A stretch of 64,000 nucleotides of DNA, from the NCBI GenBank assembly GCA_002943765.1, contig PQWQ01000001.1:2639501-2703500 (forward strand). Direction: 5' to 3'. Source of the DNA: Psoroptes ovis (lineage: Eukaryota > Arthropoda > Arachnida > Sarcoptiformes > Psoroptidae). The position numbers were made by a program, and so were the translations under genes. The stretch's first letter is position 1; each line of letters begins with the position of its first letter. The notes below the pieces were generated by a model, which was given only the letters and a program-made list of their open reading frames with translations, made no database searches and was not told the DNA's origin. Positions 25,965 to 39,600 of this stretch are shown one piece after another.

Positions 25965-28900
25965 AATTATTGGTTCGTATATATCCAAATTCAATATTAT
26001 AAGAAAGCATCAGTGAAAGTTTTCAAAGAAAAATTGATATAAAATTGAAATAATAATAATGATTATCAAAGATAAATGATAATCCTTTGAATCTTTTTTT
26101 TTATTTTTGTTGAATTTGAAATAACCTTGTGCAGGCAATTTTTTTTTGTTGTTGTTTCTTTTCAAACATAAATCAAGAAATAATAAAATGTAATTTCGTG
26201 CTTAATAAATTAATTTTTTTTGAAATTGTTTACCTTTACCACTTTTGAACATTCTCATACCTCATGCTTCATTCACGTACATGACTGATTAAGATAAAGA
26301 AAAAAAATTTCATTTTTCATTTGTATTCAATGTATTATTGATTTGAACATTTTATTTGAAACGTTTCATATTGAAATATGGAATAAATTTTATTTTTTTA
26401 TTTTTCAAGAAAAATTATTCAATTTATGGCTTTATTCACAATGAAATTGATCAATTCATGTTAAATTGTTGTGCTCAATTCAATTTTGAATCTATTTGAT
26501 TTCATTTGAAACGAAACGGAAATTTCAACGAAATTATTTAAAGATTATACATTAATATACTGACATAAAGAATTGAATTGCAAATTTCAGCAAACATTAT
26601 CTCGGATAATTAATGGTAAATTTTTTTTTTTTTTTTTGATTTGATCATTAATTTTAAAGATGTGTTGGTGTGTTATATGGCTGAATGTTCACATGTATAT
26701 AACTCATATAGCCTTTATAAGAAATTTGATCATTTGTGATTTGTAATTCAATTATTTTTCAAATCAAAAATTTCCATTTCCTTTCACCAACACCACCATC
26801 GGCCGCACCATCTTTTATCCCCCTCATAACGCAAAATTTAGGCGTGTTCCCAATTGGCACGTGTTGTCTTTAATTTTATTGCTCAAAAATATTACGTAAT
26901 TGAAGGCAAAAAATTATACTAAAATTTTGCCTCAAATCATCGAAAATGCATAATAATCTGTATAATTAAAAAATTTTAGCAAAAATGAAGAAAAAAATTT
27001 TAAATTTCATTTAAACATTACATAAATGTATTCATTTAGAAAATATAATCGATTTGAAATCACTTTTTATACAATCAATTGTTTGTTTATTTTATGAATC
27101 TATTCAAATAAACGGTTGAACCATTATCTGATTTTTGATGAAATAATCTACAATTTATTGCAGAATGATAATTTTGAATAATCATTTTTTTTCATGAGCC
27201 GTAATTTAATCGATATTTAATATCCTTATCATCATCGTCATTATAATGTTGTTATATAAATTTAAAATTTAAAATTCCTTATTTTTTAAATTTCAATTCA
27301 AGAGCATGAAATGTAGTATCGATTGAATTACATTTTGAGCAATAATTTTGTTACAAGTTAGAAATTAGATCAAAATAAATTTATGCAAAATACAAAATAA
27401 AAAATCTATCTTCACCTTTGTATTTGTCAATTCGTTATCAAAATATTAATCGGTTTTAATAATGTATCAATCAGGCATCAATTAAATCCTCATAAATAAA
27501 TTGGCATCAATAGTTGTTGAATGTTAATTTGTAAACATCGATTTTTATAAAATTTATTATTCAAATATTTGATGCATATCGGGTCAATCATTTTTGTAAT
27601 CTTGCAATTTTCAAAATAAATGATATTATTTATAAAAATTCAAATCATAAATTTGAATGATAATATTTAAATTTAGGCGTTTAAATGCTGCTGATATGCA
27701 TGCAATTATATCTATAGCTCATAGATAATGCCTGATTAATACATTTGAATATTTTCGTAAATATTCAAGTAATTTTTCTACAAAATGTATCAATCATTGA
27801 TTTATTCATATCATCATATCTAATATCTGTGAAGAAAACGGAACAATTATGCATAAATACTAATAATTATGATGATTGTAATGACTAAATAATATTTGAA
27901 AATTGTTATTATTTTTTTCTTAATTTATTTTCAATGAAAATACTTTGAAAAAATGAATTCATATTCCAAACGAAGGCAATGTTATAATTGTTATTGTTCA
28001 TAATTCATTCTCATTTTTGAAGGTAAATGCATTCAAACTAATGGACACTGATTGCGCCTGGCCCATATTGCACACTACCATTAGCCATAGTGCATCATTT
28101 CTATCGTTGTGTTGATAATAGTTATAATAATAATGATCAATGCTATTCCTATTTGAAATGAAAAATATTTTAGAAATTCAAATATAACAATTATTTTCAT
28201 TATTTTTTCTTAATTTATATATGGAATTCATTAAATTTATCATTATTATTGGTTAAGCAATCTTTTCATTTTTGATTTGATTTGAATTCATTTTTTCCCC
28301 TCAACATCATTATTATTGCTATTATCAACATTATTTCTGCATAGTGAATTTGATTAATTAATGAAAATGTAAAACAAAGAAAACAAAAACAAAAAAAAAC
28401 ACTGTCGAATTTGAAACATAACATTCCAAAGCTGATGTCCATTGACCAAAACGAAAATAAATAAAAAATCATTGAAATTCAAAGGTGACCGTTTCGCAAA
28501 TAGAAGCAATCGTACTGCTACGTCAACGGATTTGACAATCAATTTTTCCAATTTTCGAAAAAGCATATCTTTACGTTAAAGGCTCCCATATATCATACTC
28601 TCTGGTATTCTGATCATTATTATAATTACAACAGTTCAATTGAAAAAATTCTCGAAAACTTTCACTCGATGTCGTTGTTCGAAACATCAGCAACGTTTAA
28701 ATTAATGTTTTACGATTTTTTGTATGATTTTTGATTTTTTCATTGAAAAAAATTAGTGAAAATAAATAATAATGAAAATCGAAATCAAATCAAAATGATC
28801 AAATATTGAAATAAAAAAAAATTTAACCTTTTTGAAAACTCTATGAAATAGTCATAATAATAATGAAAATAATTACAATTACGACATTTTCAAATTTTTC

Positions 28901-30707
28901 AAAAAGAAATAAGAAAAAACATATGTCAAGCTCATGAAGAAAAAAATCAAAATCAAAATCATGATCACTTGTCAAATATAATTTTTTTTCAATAAATAAA
29001 AGCAATAAATGACAAGTAATCTTACAAATTTTTATTTATTTCGATGTTTCATTGATTTGTCGTGATACATATTTTTTCGTTGTTGAAAATGTTGAACAAG
29101 TGTAAACATAATAATAATAATGATAATTCAATGAGAAATCAATGATATTGTTTCATAAAATGTGATTTTGACTTGATTTGTGATTTCATTATAGCACTGA
29201 TCTAATTTTTCAATAATTTTACATGTTTTTTGTTCACACATTTGTTTTATATAAATTGAGTTTTCTTTTTTTTCAAATGTCCATTCAGTTTACATAATAT
29301 TAATTTATTGATAATGAATATGTACGTGCAATCCTAATAAATTATCAAAAAGGTAGGTGGTCATGAGCAATATAAATTTAGCAAAAAATATTGATTAGTT
29401 GTATTGTGAAATTTTATTTATTTATTTATGCATTCTTTATTATTTATTCGACCACCAACACTATGTTGAATGTCAATAGTGAATCTAATTTTCATCGATT
29501 CAATAAATCTATTTTTTCCAATCAATCAATCAATATTTCTAAACAAGTAAACTTTTAATGAAATCAATTTAATTCAATTATTATAATCACATGTGTATTA
29601 ATGTATATCATTATGGTTGATGAAATAATGAAAATTTAAAATTCGATATATTTTTAAGCGAAGAATTAAAAAAAATTAAAATAAATCAAATAATCGCATA
29701 TGTAGGATGTTACAGGCCAATTAGTGGCTTACATCATTTTTTAGTTGTGGCCATTTAAAATAATTGAATTTTCTTCATTGAATCGAAATTAAATACTTTT
29801 GAAGAAAAAACTTAAACTTTAAATTTATCAAATTATTTTCATTTTACAATGAAATAGAGATGGAAAAATATAATTTCACTTTCGAAAAATTTTCATGTAG
29901 GCATCGTCGAATTTTTTAAATTAAATTTAAAACATCAAAAAAGTGAAATTCCAGCTAAAAAAGTAAATGAAAACAAGAAATGTCAGTCATAAATAATTTT
30001 TGCAAAAATTTTCCATTCAAAATTCAGCGATAAATTTCCATAGAAACTGAAGATAACGAAAAAAAAATTCCAGAATTGTTCCGATTGATCATTATCTATG
30101 TTTGCACTGTATTTGATCCAATTTTTCAAATTCAAGTATTATCGTTGTATTATGCAAAAATATGAAAATCAAATAATCAAATAGTTTTCATGATACAATT
30201 AATTTTTCCTACTTATATGTATAGTTAATCAAAATGTCTATACACAACTCTTAAATAATACAATTGCACACACTTGCCTCGAACTGACCATAATTTCCAT
30301 AATGTGTGTTAGTAGAAAATAGATTTAAAGAACAAAATAAGCTTAAAGTGTTATGCCTGTAACGAACATGATAACGAATATTTGTTTGTTAGTTAAATTA
30401 TTCATATTATCCTCGCGCATATCATGCTCATCATCAGCATCAGATTTAGCTTCTCAAAAAATATTAATAAATAATTTGTGATTTTTTATGATATTTTTTT
30501 CTTTTTAGATCAAAATAATATTATAATCATTTTAACACAAATACAAATCAACTGAATCACAACATATAAATATTTTCATCATTGTATCATTTAGCATAGA
30601 TGTTCTCATACACACTTGAACACTTAGCTTATCTTATCTGTTTCTTCGCACTTTTAAATCATTTTTGCATCATGGACATCATCAAAAAAAATAATAATAA
30701 TAATCTT

Positions 30708-30727
30708 GATGATGATGATGATGATGA
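30708..30727. repeat. (GAT)n microsatellite
   Basis: Six tandem GAT units in non-coding DNA between the PTB genes. Confidence 0.85.
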
Positions 30728-32409
30728 GATGCGTTGAATGAATATATTTTCTTCTCTCATTTGCAGCAATGTTTCGAATTTGATTGAATGAGAAAAGAAA
30801 ATTGAAAAATACAATTTGTAAGTTCACTTGGAAAATTGGATACACAATCATGATGATGATGATGAGGATATGTGTGGATAATTTACAGTTGTTCAAGAAG
30901 ATGTTCAAAATATGTTCAATATTTCATTATATTCAAACGATTAACATTATTGTTTAAGTTTATTTATATGCATTTATATTTGAAAGATCTTCGCTTGAGA
31001 TTAACATAATATCGATTAACATATTGTTTTACCATCTATTTTGCATGTTTTTTTCGATAATAATATCTGAATTTAAATATAAATATTTTATCTCTTCTTT
31101 AAAACAATGTTTTGGACAGACTTTGAGACTATCTACAAAGATTAAGATGGGTTTCAAATGTTTATTATGATTTTGATTATGGAATTATTGAATATTATTA
31201 TAAACATCAATCAATCAGTGATTAATGATGATAACTTTTGATTGTTAAAGATTTCATCTTTTGTTTTTCATTGTAATTCAATTCATTGATGATTTTGTTG
31301 ATGATTATTCATCAATTATTAGAGATAATATTATTGAAAAGTTATGTCATCATCATCATTTATTAGGTCATTCATATTTGATGATGAGTATTATAATAAT
31401 AATTAAAAATTCGGAAAAAAATTATGAAATTATTCCCTGGCAAAAAATACTTTGACAATATATTTTTGTTCAAATGATGAATGAAATTCAAATGGATTAA
31501 CATGAAAATAATAATGATAATGATAATTATTATAATCATAATTATCATAATGAAAATAAGCATCATAGTAATAATTAATAAAAATGATGGTCAAAAACAA
31601 AAGAAAAATAGGAATTGGTCAAAACATTTGAAAAATTTCACCATAACTTTTCCATCCATTTTTTATGTCTTGTGTGTGTATGTGACAATTTTCAAACCAC
31701 AATTTTTTTGTTTCTGAAGATAAAATTCTTAAAATATCATCAATCAGTCATATTCTTAGTAATTTCAGTCGTCGTCGTCGGTGTGAATAGTCTTATAATC
31801 AGTACACCATACTACTGCATACAGATCCACTTATTGTTATAAGATTTTCATTTAAATATATTTGAGAAAACATCTATTTTTATAATGTAAAAATAATGAT
31901 AATGAATGAATGAAAAATGATGTCACAAAATTTTGGCGAATGAAAAAAAAAATAATGAAAATTCATCATTATATCATATCATTCATTTTTGGTATCATTA
32001 TTATCATCAAGTACAATGAATGGTGATAATGTATAATCGAAAATGATGTAAAATAAATTCATACAGAAAATGTACTCATATAATTACTATTAGTACACAC
32101 AAACACATGATTTCAGATGAAAATTTTCATTTGTCAATGAAATGCATTGATAAAATAATCAGAACATTTCAGGACTCACACAAGATGAATGAATGTTTTC
32201 ATCAATGATGAAAATAAAAGGTTTGCAATGCCAAGTTGAATCAAATTTTTTTTTCATATTCAAAACTCAATGTTTGTTCCTATTCAATCCTTTCTTGATT
32301 TTTTTTCGCTGTAGATTCATTTTATTTTCGCCTACAAAAATAATTATTGTTTCAATTCAATTGTGTTTTTTCCAATTTGTTCATGTGGTTTATGAAGATC
32401 TTGAGATTT

Positions 32410-32435
32410 TTGTTGTTGTTGTTGTTGTTGTTGTT
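32410..32435. repeat. (TTG)n microsatellite
   Basis: Eight perfect TTG units, followed by TTCGCAG, which resembles a splice acceptor. No coding exon follows it in any frame that joins neighbouring sequence. Confidence 0.85.
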
Positions 32436-33632
32436 CGCAGCCAGACGAAATAATTACATTTTTTTGTTTAATGTAATTATAACAAATTAAAATTCGGATT
32501 TTTTTTTATATCCGACTACAATAAGAAATTCCAAGATTTCTCATTCCTCATCATTCGTCTACAATTAAAATTGATCAAACAATAATAATAATGAATTATG
32601 ATCAAAATCAATGATGTTAAAAATGCTTTCAATTTCTACAAAAAAAAATCTATCATGAAAAAATATGTTCATAGAAATATTTGTGTGTTTATCATTGATA
32701 AAAAATTGTTCGTTTAATGGAACAAATGTACAATTCAATTTAATATTTTGTGAACAAACAAACAAATCGCTTGTTGCATCTTACTCTTTTGATTTTCAAA
32801 TTATTGAAAAATAAGCAAAAAATATTTGATTGTTTGTTTGTTCATTTGTTTCAATGTATAAGCGCATAGATATTTTCTCTCTTTTTTTCGATGAAAATAA
32901 TAGTCATAACAATTGTAATTAAACGATCTTTGTTCACTTGTGGTAATGATCAATGTGAATAATTTCAGTGAAAATAAAAAATCAAGATATACAGATGATG
33001 ATGATGCTATTGTTGATTGGTTTACTTGCGAACACATTGCAATGGACCTTTTGGCAGAAAAAAATTGAATAAGAAAAAAGAGAAAAATTCCATTGATGCT
33101 TTTGTATTCAAACAAACAAATAAACAACAGTCAGCACAAGGATCGACATCATTCGAAAATTATCTTACGATACATTGTGTGTTTGCTGCCGTTGTAAATG
33201 TGTGGTATGTTCACATCATAATGTATCATTATCGGTTTAAATTGTTTGCACGTAAATAATGGATTTTGTGTGTTCGTATTCAGAAAAATTTTCAAAAATT
33301 GATTTTTATTTGATTTTTTTTCAAAAATTATTCAACGATTGTGTCGATGATTTATTGAACAATCATGTATTTTTTTCGGTTCGAAACATCATCGAAATTC
33401 ATTCAATTTAATGATCCAACAGTGATGTAAAAGCGATCCAACAATGATCAACGACAATGTGCAATGTGCTTTTGTGTTGCCTTTATTATTATTATTATCA
33501 TTTTGCAAAAAGAAAAACACTTGTTGATTGTTTTCAAGAATGAAATTATTATTTTTTCTTCTGAAAACCACCTGTAAAAAAATTTTCGTTTTTTTTCTCG
33601 TTTGAAATTTCAAAGAAAAACTAAAAGTAATC

Positions 33633-36600
33633 ATGTTGTCCACATCGATATTATATTGTAATAATATTGAACAAGAAACATCAAAAACGCCGCATCAACC
33701 TCAAGCGCCGCCATCCGAAACGTCATCATCGATCACAATACCGCAATCAACTTTCATACGTTATCATGACCGCAATCATCATCATCGTCATCGTAAACAA
33801 AGAAATCATCGCCATCATCAACATCCTCATCAGAATCATTATTTATCGCAAAATAATTGCCAACGATATTTGCAAATACCACCAACGAAGCGCTCATCGA
33901 TTGATGATACAAGATCATCAATATCTGATAGCTGCGGTGGCTTAAGCCGTAGCAGTAAGAATAGCATCATTTCATCATCGTCTGCATATTCAATGAATAA
34001 GTTTAAAAATACTGATCATAATAATGGTTCAAGATATCGTGTGCAATATCTTGGTTGTAATAGCTGTGATATAAGGACACATAAGCCAGATAATGGTATT
34101 GTATCATATCAAAAACCATTATTAGACCTTTATTGTGCAATATTTCGTCGTTCATTGATGAATCGTACATTGCTACATTTGAATCAAGTAGCCGATTTAT
34201 CGACACATGGGATATTCATTGCCGAAAAAGATCGTTTTGCAGCATCATCGACGAACACCAACAGCAACAATGATGATGATAAAACAATACATTTATTGGG
34301 GCTACCTGGTTCATCAGCTAGTAATAATAACTGCCATAATAGCGAAAATAACTTTAATGTAAATAATAATAATAATGATATTACCTCAAATCGATCAGAT
34401 CGAGCATCGCAAACAACATCAATAAGACAATCATCGACCATTATAACCAAAGTAATTACACCATTAAATAATATTATATTGTGGGCAGCTGTACGTTTTC
34501 AACATCGTACTACAAATAAATTACGTAATAATAATTCAGATAATAATAAAACAAAAATTAATATCAAACGAAAACATTCGATTGGTGTCGCATTTGTACC
34601 ATTATCATGTTCAGAAGCGGTGTTGGATAAGAATGCATTTATTGCATTAAATTCTAAACAACAATTTTTATTGGGTAAAGATTATTTATTTGAAAAATTA
34701 AATTTTTGATCATAGATATTTAGAATGTTTCTAAGTCTTTCGTAAGCCTAAATGACATAATTATCATAATAATAGAAACAATTTTCATTATTATCATTAA
34801 TACAATTTTGAATTTATTAAACCACAAATAATAATGATAATAATCAATTAAAATTTTCTCTTAATTTTAATTCAATTATAATTGCTGCTATTATTCATAT
34901 GAGAAAACAATGAGAACAATTGAAAATAATGATTTCCAGCCATTCAATTCAAGTTTCCAGAAAAAACAATTTGGAGCATTTGAAAACAAAAAAACATTTT
35001 CAAACAATTGATAATTTAAGATCGATATTATCATTATTTACTGTTTGACTTTCTTTTTTTTTATTTAAAAATATTTCAAAGACAAAACAAACAAACAGAC
35101 AAAAAAAAAATCCAATATGAATGATTGAAAAGAGAAACGATTTCAAATATTTTCAAATATAAATATTCATATTTGAAAACAATCATAATCATTTACACCA
35201 TCAAACAATAAATAATAATAACGATAATGAATATGAATAATCATTGATATCAATGATCAATATCGTCATACTTTTGACCTTTAATGATGATGATGATGAT
35301 TATCATCATTATCGATTAATGAATTGAATTGAATTGGATTTTTTCACATGAATATCGCAATCGAATATTATAATGTATGTTTGCTTTCGATAAGTATTCG
35401 ATAATGAAGCACTTGAAGAGAACCTTTAAATCTTTTTGAACGAAAAAAGAAAAACACTTTAGAAGTTAATCATGAGCATCATTTTGAAAAATTCCTAAAA
35501 ATCAAGTATTTTCCATTTCTCTGATGAAAAAAACTGTGCAAATTAAAATCATTTTCATTAGATTCATTATTTTAATTTTTAATAATAAATTCGAAGACAT
35601 CATGAAATGCTAACTCGAAATGCATAAATATGAATGAATGAAATCGAAAGGTTTAAGGTTTTTTGAGGTTTCTTTCTTTCTTAATGATTTTTGTCTAGTT
35701 TATATATTTTTCATATAACTATCCATATGCACTCGAAAAATTATGTCGAATTATGTTTATTTTGAATTTGCAGATATGATGTGATATAAGATATAAGGTA
35801 ATATGAAAACAAAAAAAAACGAAAAATAAGGTCAAAGATTCACGTTTTCATTTCGTTTTCCATCGTTGTTGTTTATAGTGAAAAATTGCTGTTGAAAATT
35901 ATTTTAATTACTAATAAATAAAAAAACAATATCGATATCAATTGTTTGTCACTTTGAAATATTTATTTGAAAAAAATATTTCCATTATCGATGGGAAAAT
36001 CGATGCCAAACATAAATGTTCATGATAAACAAATATTTCAGAGTAAGACATTTGTTCCAATTAAAATTATATGAATCAAAGTGTTGCCTTTCTTAGCATC
36101 ATCGATTTATTGATTCCATTTAATAATTTGCTTTATTGAGATTATTGAAACAATTAAAATCGATTAATTTTCCTCTTGAATGTTTCAATGCAATTTTTTT
36201 CTGTGCTCATGTCCAAAAATAGAACAAAAATTTTGATAAATGATTTTGTTTAAAAGTCCTTGTAAATCACCTTCTTGGCTGTTTGCTATTTGTTCAATTT
36301 ATTTTCAAATTCAAAAAAAAGTAATTCAAATATTCGTTCAGTTATTTGCATAAATTTCTTCACGGATTTGTTTAACCTTTCAATTTCAATTATTAATTAC
36401 GATCTAGGATTGTAACAATTTATATATTTCACCTAAAGTCATCTATTGACGCCTAATGATAATTGAAATTAATGATAATAATAATAATAGTAAATAAATA
36501 TTATCATAAATTAATAAAATATCTTATGGATAAATGCGTTTTTCTTGAATAAATATTCAATTAATCGAGATTATTTTTATTATTATTATCATCATTAATA

Positions 36601-39600
36601 TCGACAACAAATAGAATATCGGATATTTTTTCAATAAATCCATTTTGCCAGTTATTTATTATTATTGCTAACATAAAATATGGCCATTACTTGCTCAATA
36701 TAACTAAAAATATCTTCCATAAATGTGAAACTTGAGGGCATTTTCAATTTCCATTTTTTCTTGCTAGACGCCATTAAAAATAATGATTATATATTGATAT
36801 TACTATTATTATTATTTCATCGAATACATGATGAAAAATATCAATAAAAATATTTTCAATTATCATTTTTTTTTCGTTACATTCATTCATCATTCATTTT
36901 GTAGTTGTATTTATACTGTATTTTGCTTTATTTCATAATGAAAATTAGATTTGAATCGTAATTTAAATGAAAAATTAATAATAACATTGTATCGGATAAT
37001 AATTTATGAATGAATTTTTATCAGCAAAGATCTCCAGATTTCGGACTTTTTCTGACAATCCTAATGATGATAAGCTATTTAGATGATCTCGAATCAGAAA
37101 TCCATGAATATAAATGAGAAGATAATGCATTTATAATCATTTGACTCTTAAAATATTTGAATTATAATAACTCATAACTCCAAAAATGATTAGAATTGAC
37201 AAATTTACAATTTGAATCCTTCGAAACACATAAAGATACTATCATCAATTCATTAGTTCAATTCAAAGTATGCCTGTACAAATGAATTCAAAGATTATTC
37301 GATAATTTGAATAAAAACATGTTCACATGTGCCTTTTTGTAAATTCATGTTGAAATTAATGAAAATTTTTACATAAATTATTTCGAAATTAATTCTATAT
37401 GAATGTATATGAAAAATAAATACACAAAAAAAATATCTTCAAGAAAACGGATAAATAGTCTGACAAATCTTTCATAGAAATAGAATAATCATTGATGATT
37501 ATTATTATAATTTTTCATATCATTTTCTTTGTTGTTTCATTCATTAGCAAATGATTCAATATTTAACTATTATAATGTCTAAGGTACGTCAGGTTAATGA
37601 TACATATTTGCATTCTTCTCTTGTGAAAAACAAACAAATACCGTATGTATAGATAACTCGTAGAAAAAAATTTTCCATTAAAAATACTTGGACAAAATTG
37701 AATGGATATCGCTTCATTTGATCAAATTGATCATTTCTATTTCTAAATTTCTATTGAAATAATCATAGATATTTAAGCTTTTCTATATATTTGATAATCT
37801 GTTCTTTTGAATTTTTTTTTTTTTTTTTTTTTTTTGTTGACATTTTTCCACATTCATATTCATTTGTTGATCATAAGTTTGTTGCATATTTGTCATTTTT
37901 TCAGGAATGGTCTTGCACATTTTCGATAACTGTACAGCTGTTTAGTTGACGATATTTATTCAACAAACACCATAAAAGCCTTTGACTATCTTTTTTTCAA
38001 TGAATTGAATTTTTCACAAATATTAAATCGATTTTGTGTCAATAGATTGATTTTTTTTTTCAATTTCGTTTTCAATTTCGGCCACAGGAATACCACATCC
38101 GCCATTATTTGTGTGTATTTTACAGAAAATAAATTCAAATCAACGATTAGAATGTCATATGTTTGTTTGTGGTTCAGCAAATGATGCTATTCGTATGTGT
38201 AATCGTATGAATGAATTAAGACAGTGTTCATTATCAATCGGTAGTTTGAAAATACCTATATCAGGCGAAATGGGTAAATATTCATATAATAATCCTCGTC
38301 ATCATAATTTACGAATGCGGCTATCATCATCGAATGCATCCACGAAATCATCAACAACATCATCGATTATGTCACGTTCATATACACCGAGTCAAATTTC
38401 AAAATCAGATTTATCGACAATAATTTCGACATCGATTAGTAGGCCACAGTTTTCTGATATCGAGGAAGAAGAAGATTTAGAACAAGATGATTTAATTGTC
38501 GATCAACAAAATATCAATATGCACAGAGAAATGGATGTAAAAAATTTGATCAACAATTATCAATCAAAAATTTCTATGAATATTAATAATAATGATAATA
38601 ATAATAATTCAAAACAAATAGGAATCAAACATCATCATCATCATCAACATCAACATGTGAATACAAAGCAACATCCGACAACATTGACAACAGCAGCAAT
38701 TTCAACAAATCATGACATCATTGATCATAAACAGCATCAACAAACATCAAATTGTGTTCATAATCCAAGGTATATTATTAAGATTTATGATTGATTTATC
38801 ATTATAATTATTATTATGAGTTTTATTATTCAATATATATCAAAAAATTATTTAGTTTTCATATTTCTGTGCTTGCTTCATCAAAATATTGAATAATATG
38901 TCTATACTATCAGAACAAATTAAATGATAGAGTTTATTTTGTAATGCGAATTCCGCTTATGATGTGATGGCTACAATTTTGATCAAACAATACTAATTTT
39001 AAGCATCACTCTTAGTCAGTATGAATAATTTCCATCATAATGATAATTTTGGAGGAATTCTAAGAAAATGTTCAACTGAAAAAAATGAATTTGAATAATA
39101 AATAATATGTTTCAGTTTAGGTTATTAAATGTAATATATGAATGAATATCTGCACAATGGATTCATACAATGAAAGATGTGATTGTGTGCAATTTTTTTT
39201 CAATGGGAAATGAATCAAAATTTGCACCATATTGGGCGTAATTCAAGTAGTAATATTGTAAAAACATGTTCTCAAATTGAATGATGCTTTGAATGCATTA
39301 GGTAAACCGTTTGTAAATTTGTAATGAAAAAAAAAATTTCATTCAAAGTTTAATGTTCACAAAGTTTTCAGTTGCAAATTTGCGCATTGAAAATAAAATG
39401 CTATTTATTTTCCAAGATAAAAATCTGTACAAATTATGAAGAAATATAAATGAAAAATGGACCATTTTGAAATTTCAATTGTAAATTTGATTCATATCAA
39501 TTTTTGACCTTTTTGCGCAATATTATTATTAGTAGAATAAATAATCGATTGATATTAATCAATTTCTGCAATTAATCATTTAAAATTATTATTATTTTCA

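Larger units (their letters stand above)
24006..33632. other. 9.6-kb non-coding stretch between the two PTB genes
   Basis: No frame here looks like a gene. It contains a 28-bp imperfect palindrome (25937-25964), a 17-T run (26621-26637), GAT repeats (30708-30727) and eight TTG units (32410-32433). A somewhat less AT-rich patch near 26790-26880 includes a CACGTG hexamer and could be regulatory. The stretch may include the promoter and 5' UTR exons of the second PTB gene. Confidence 0.65.

Noticed and set aside
32801..33127. Minus-strand ORF of 108 codons
   Set aside because: The translation is Phe/Ile/Lys-rich with no motif, and it overlaps a chance plus-strand ORF of similar length. No splice partners were found.
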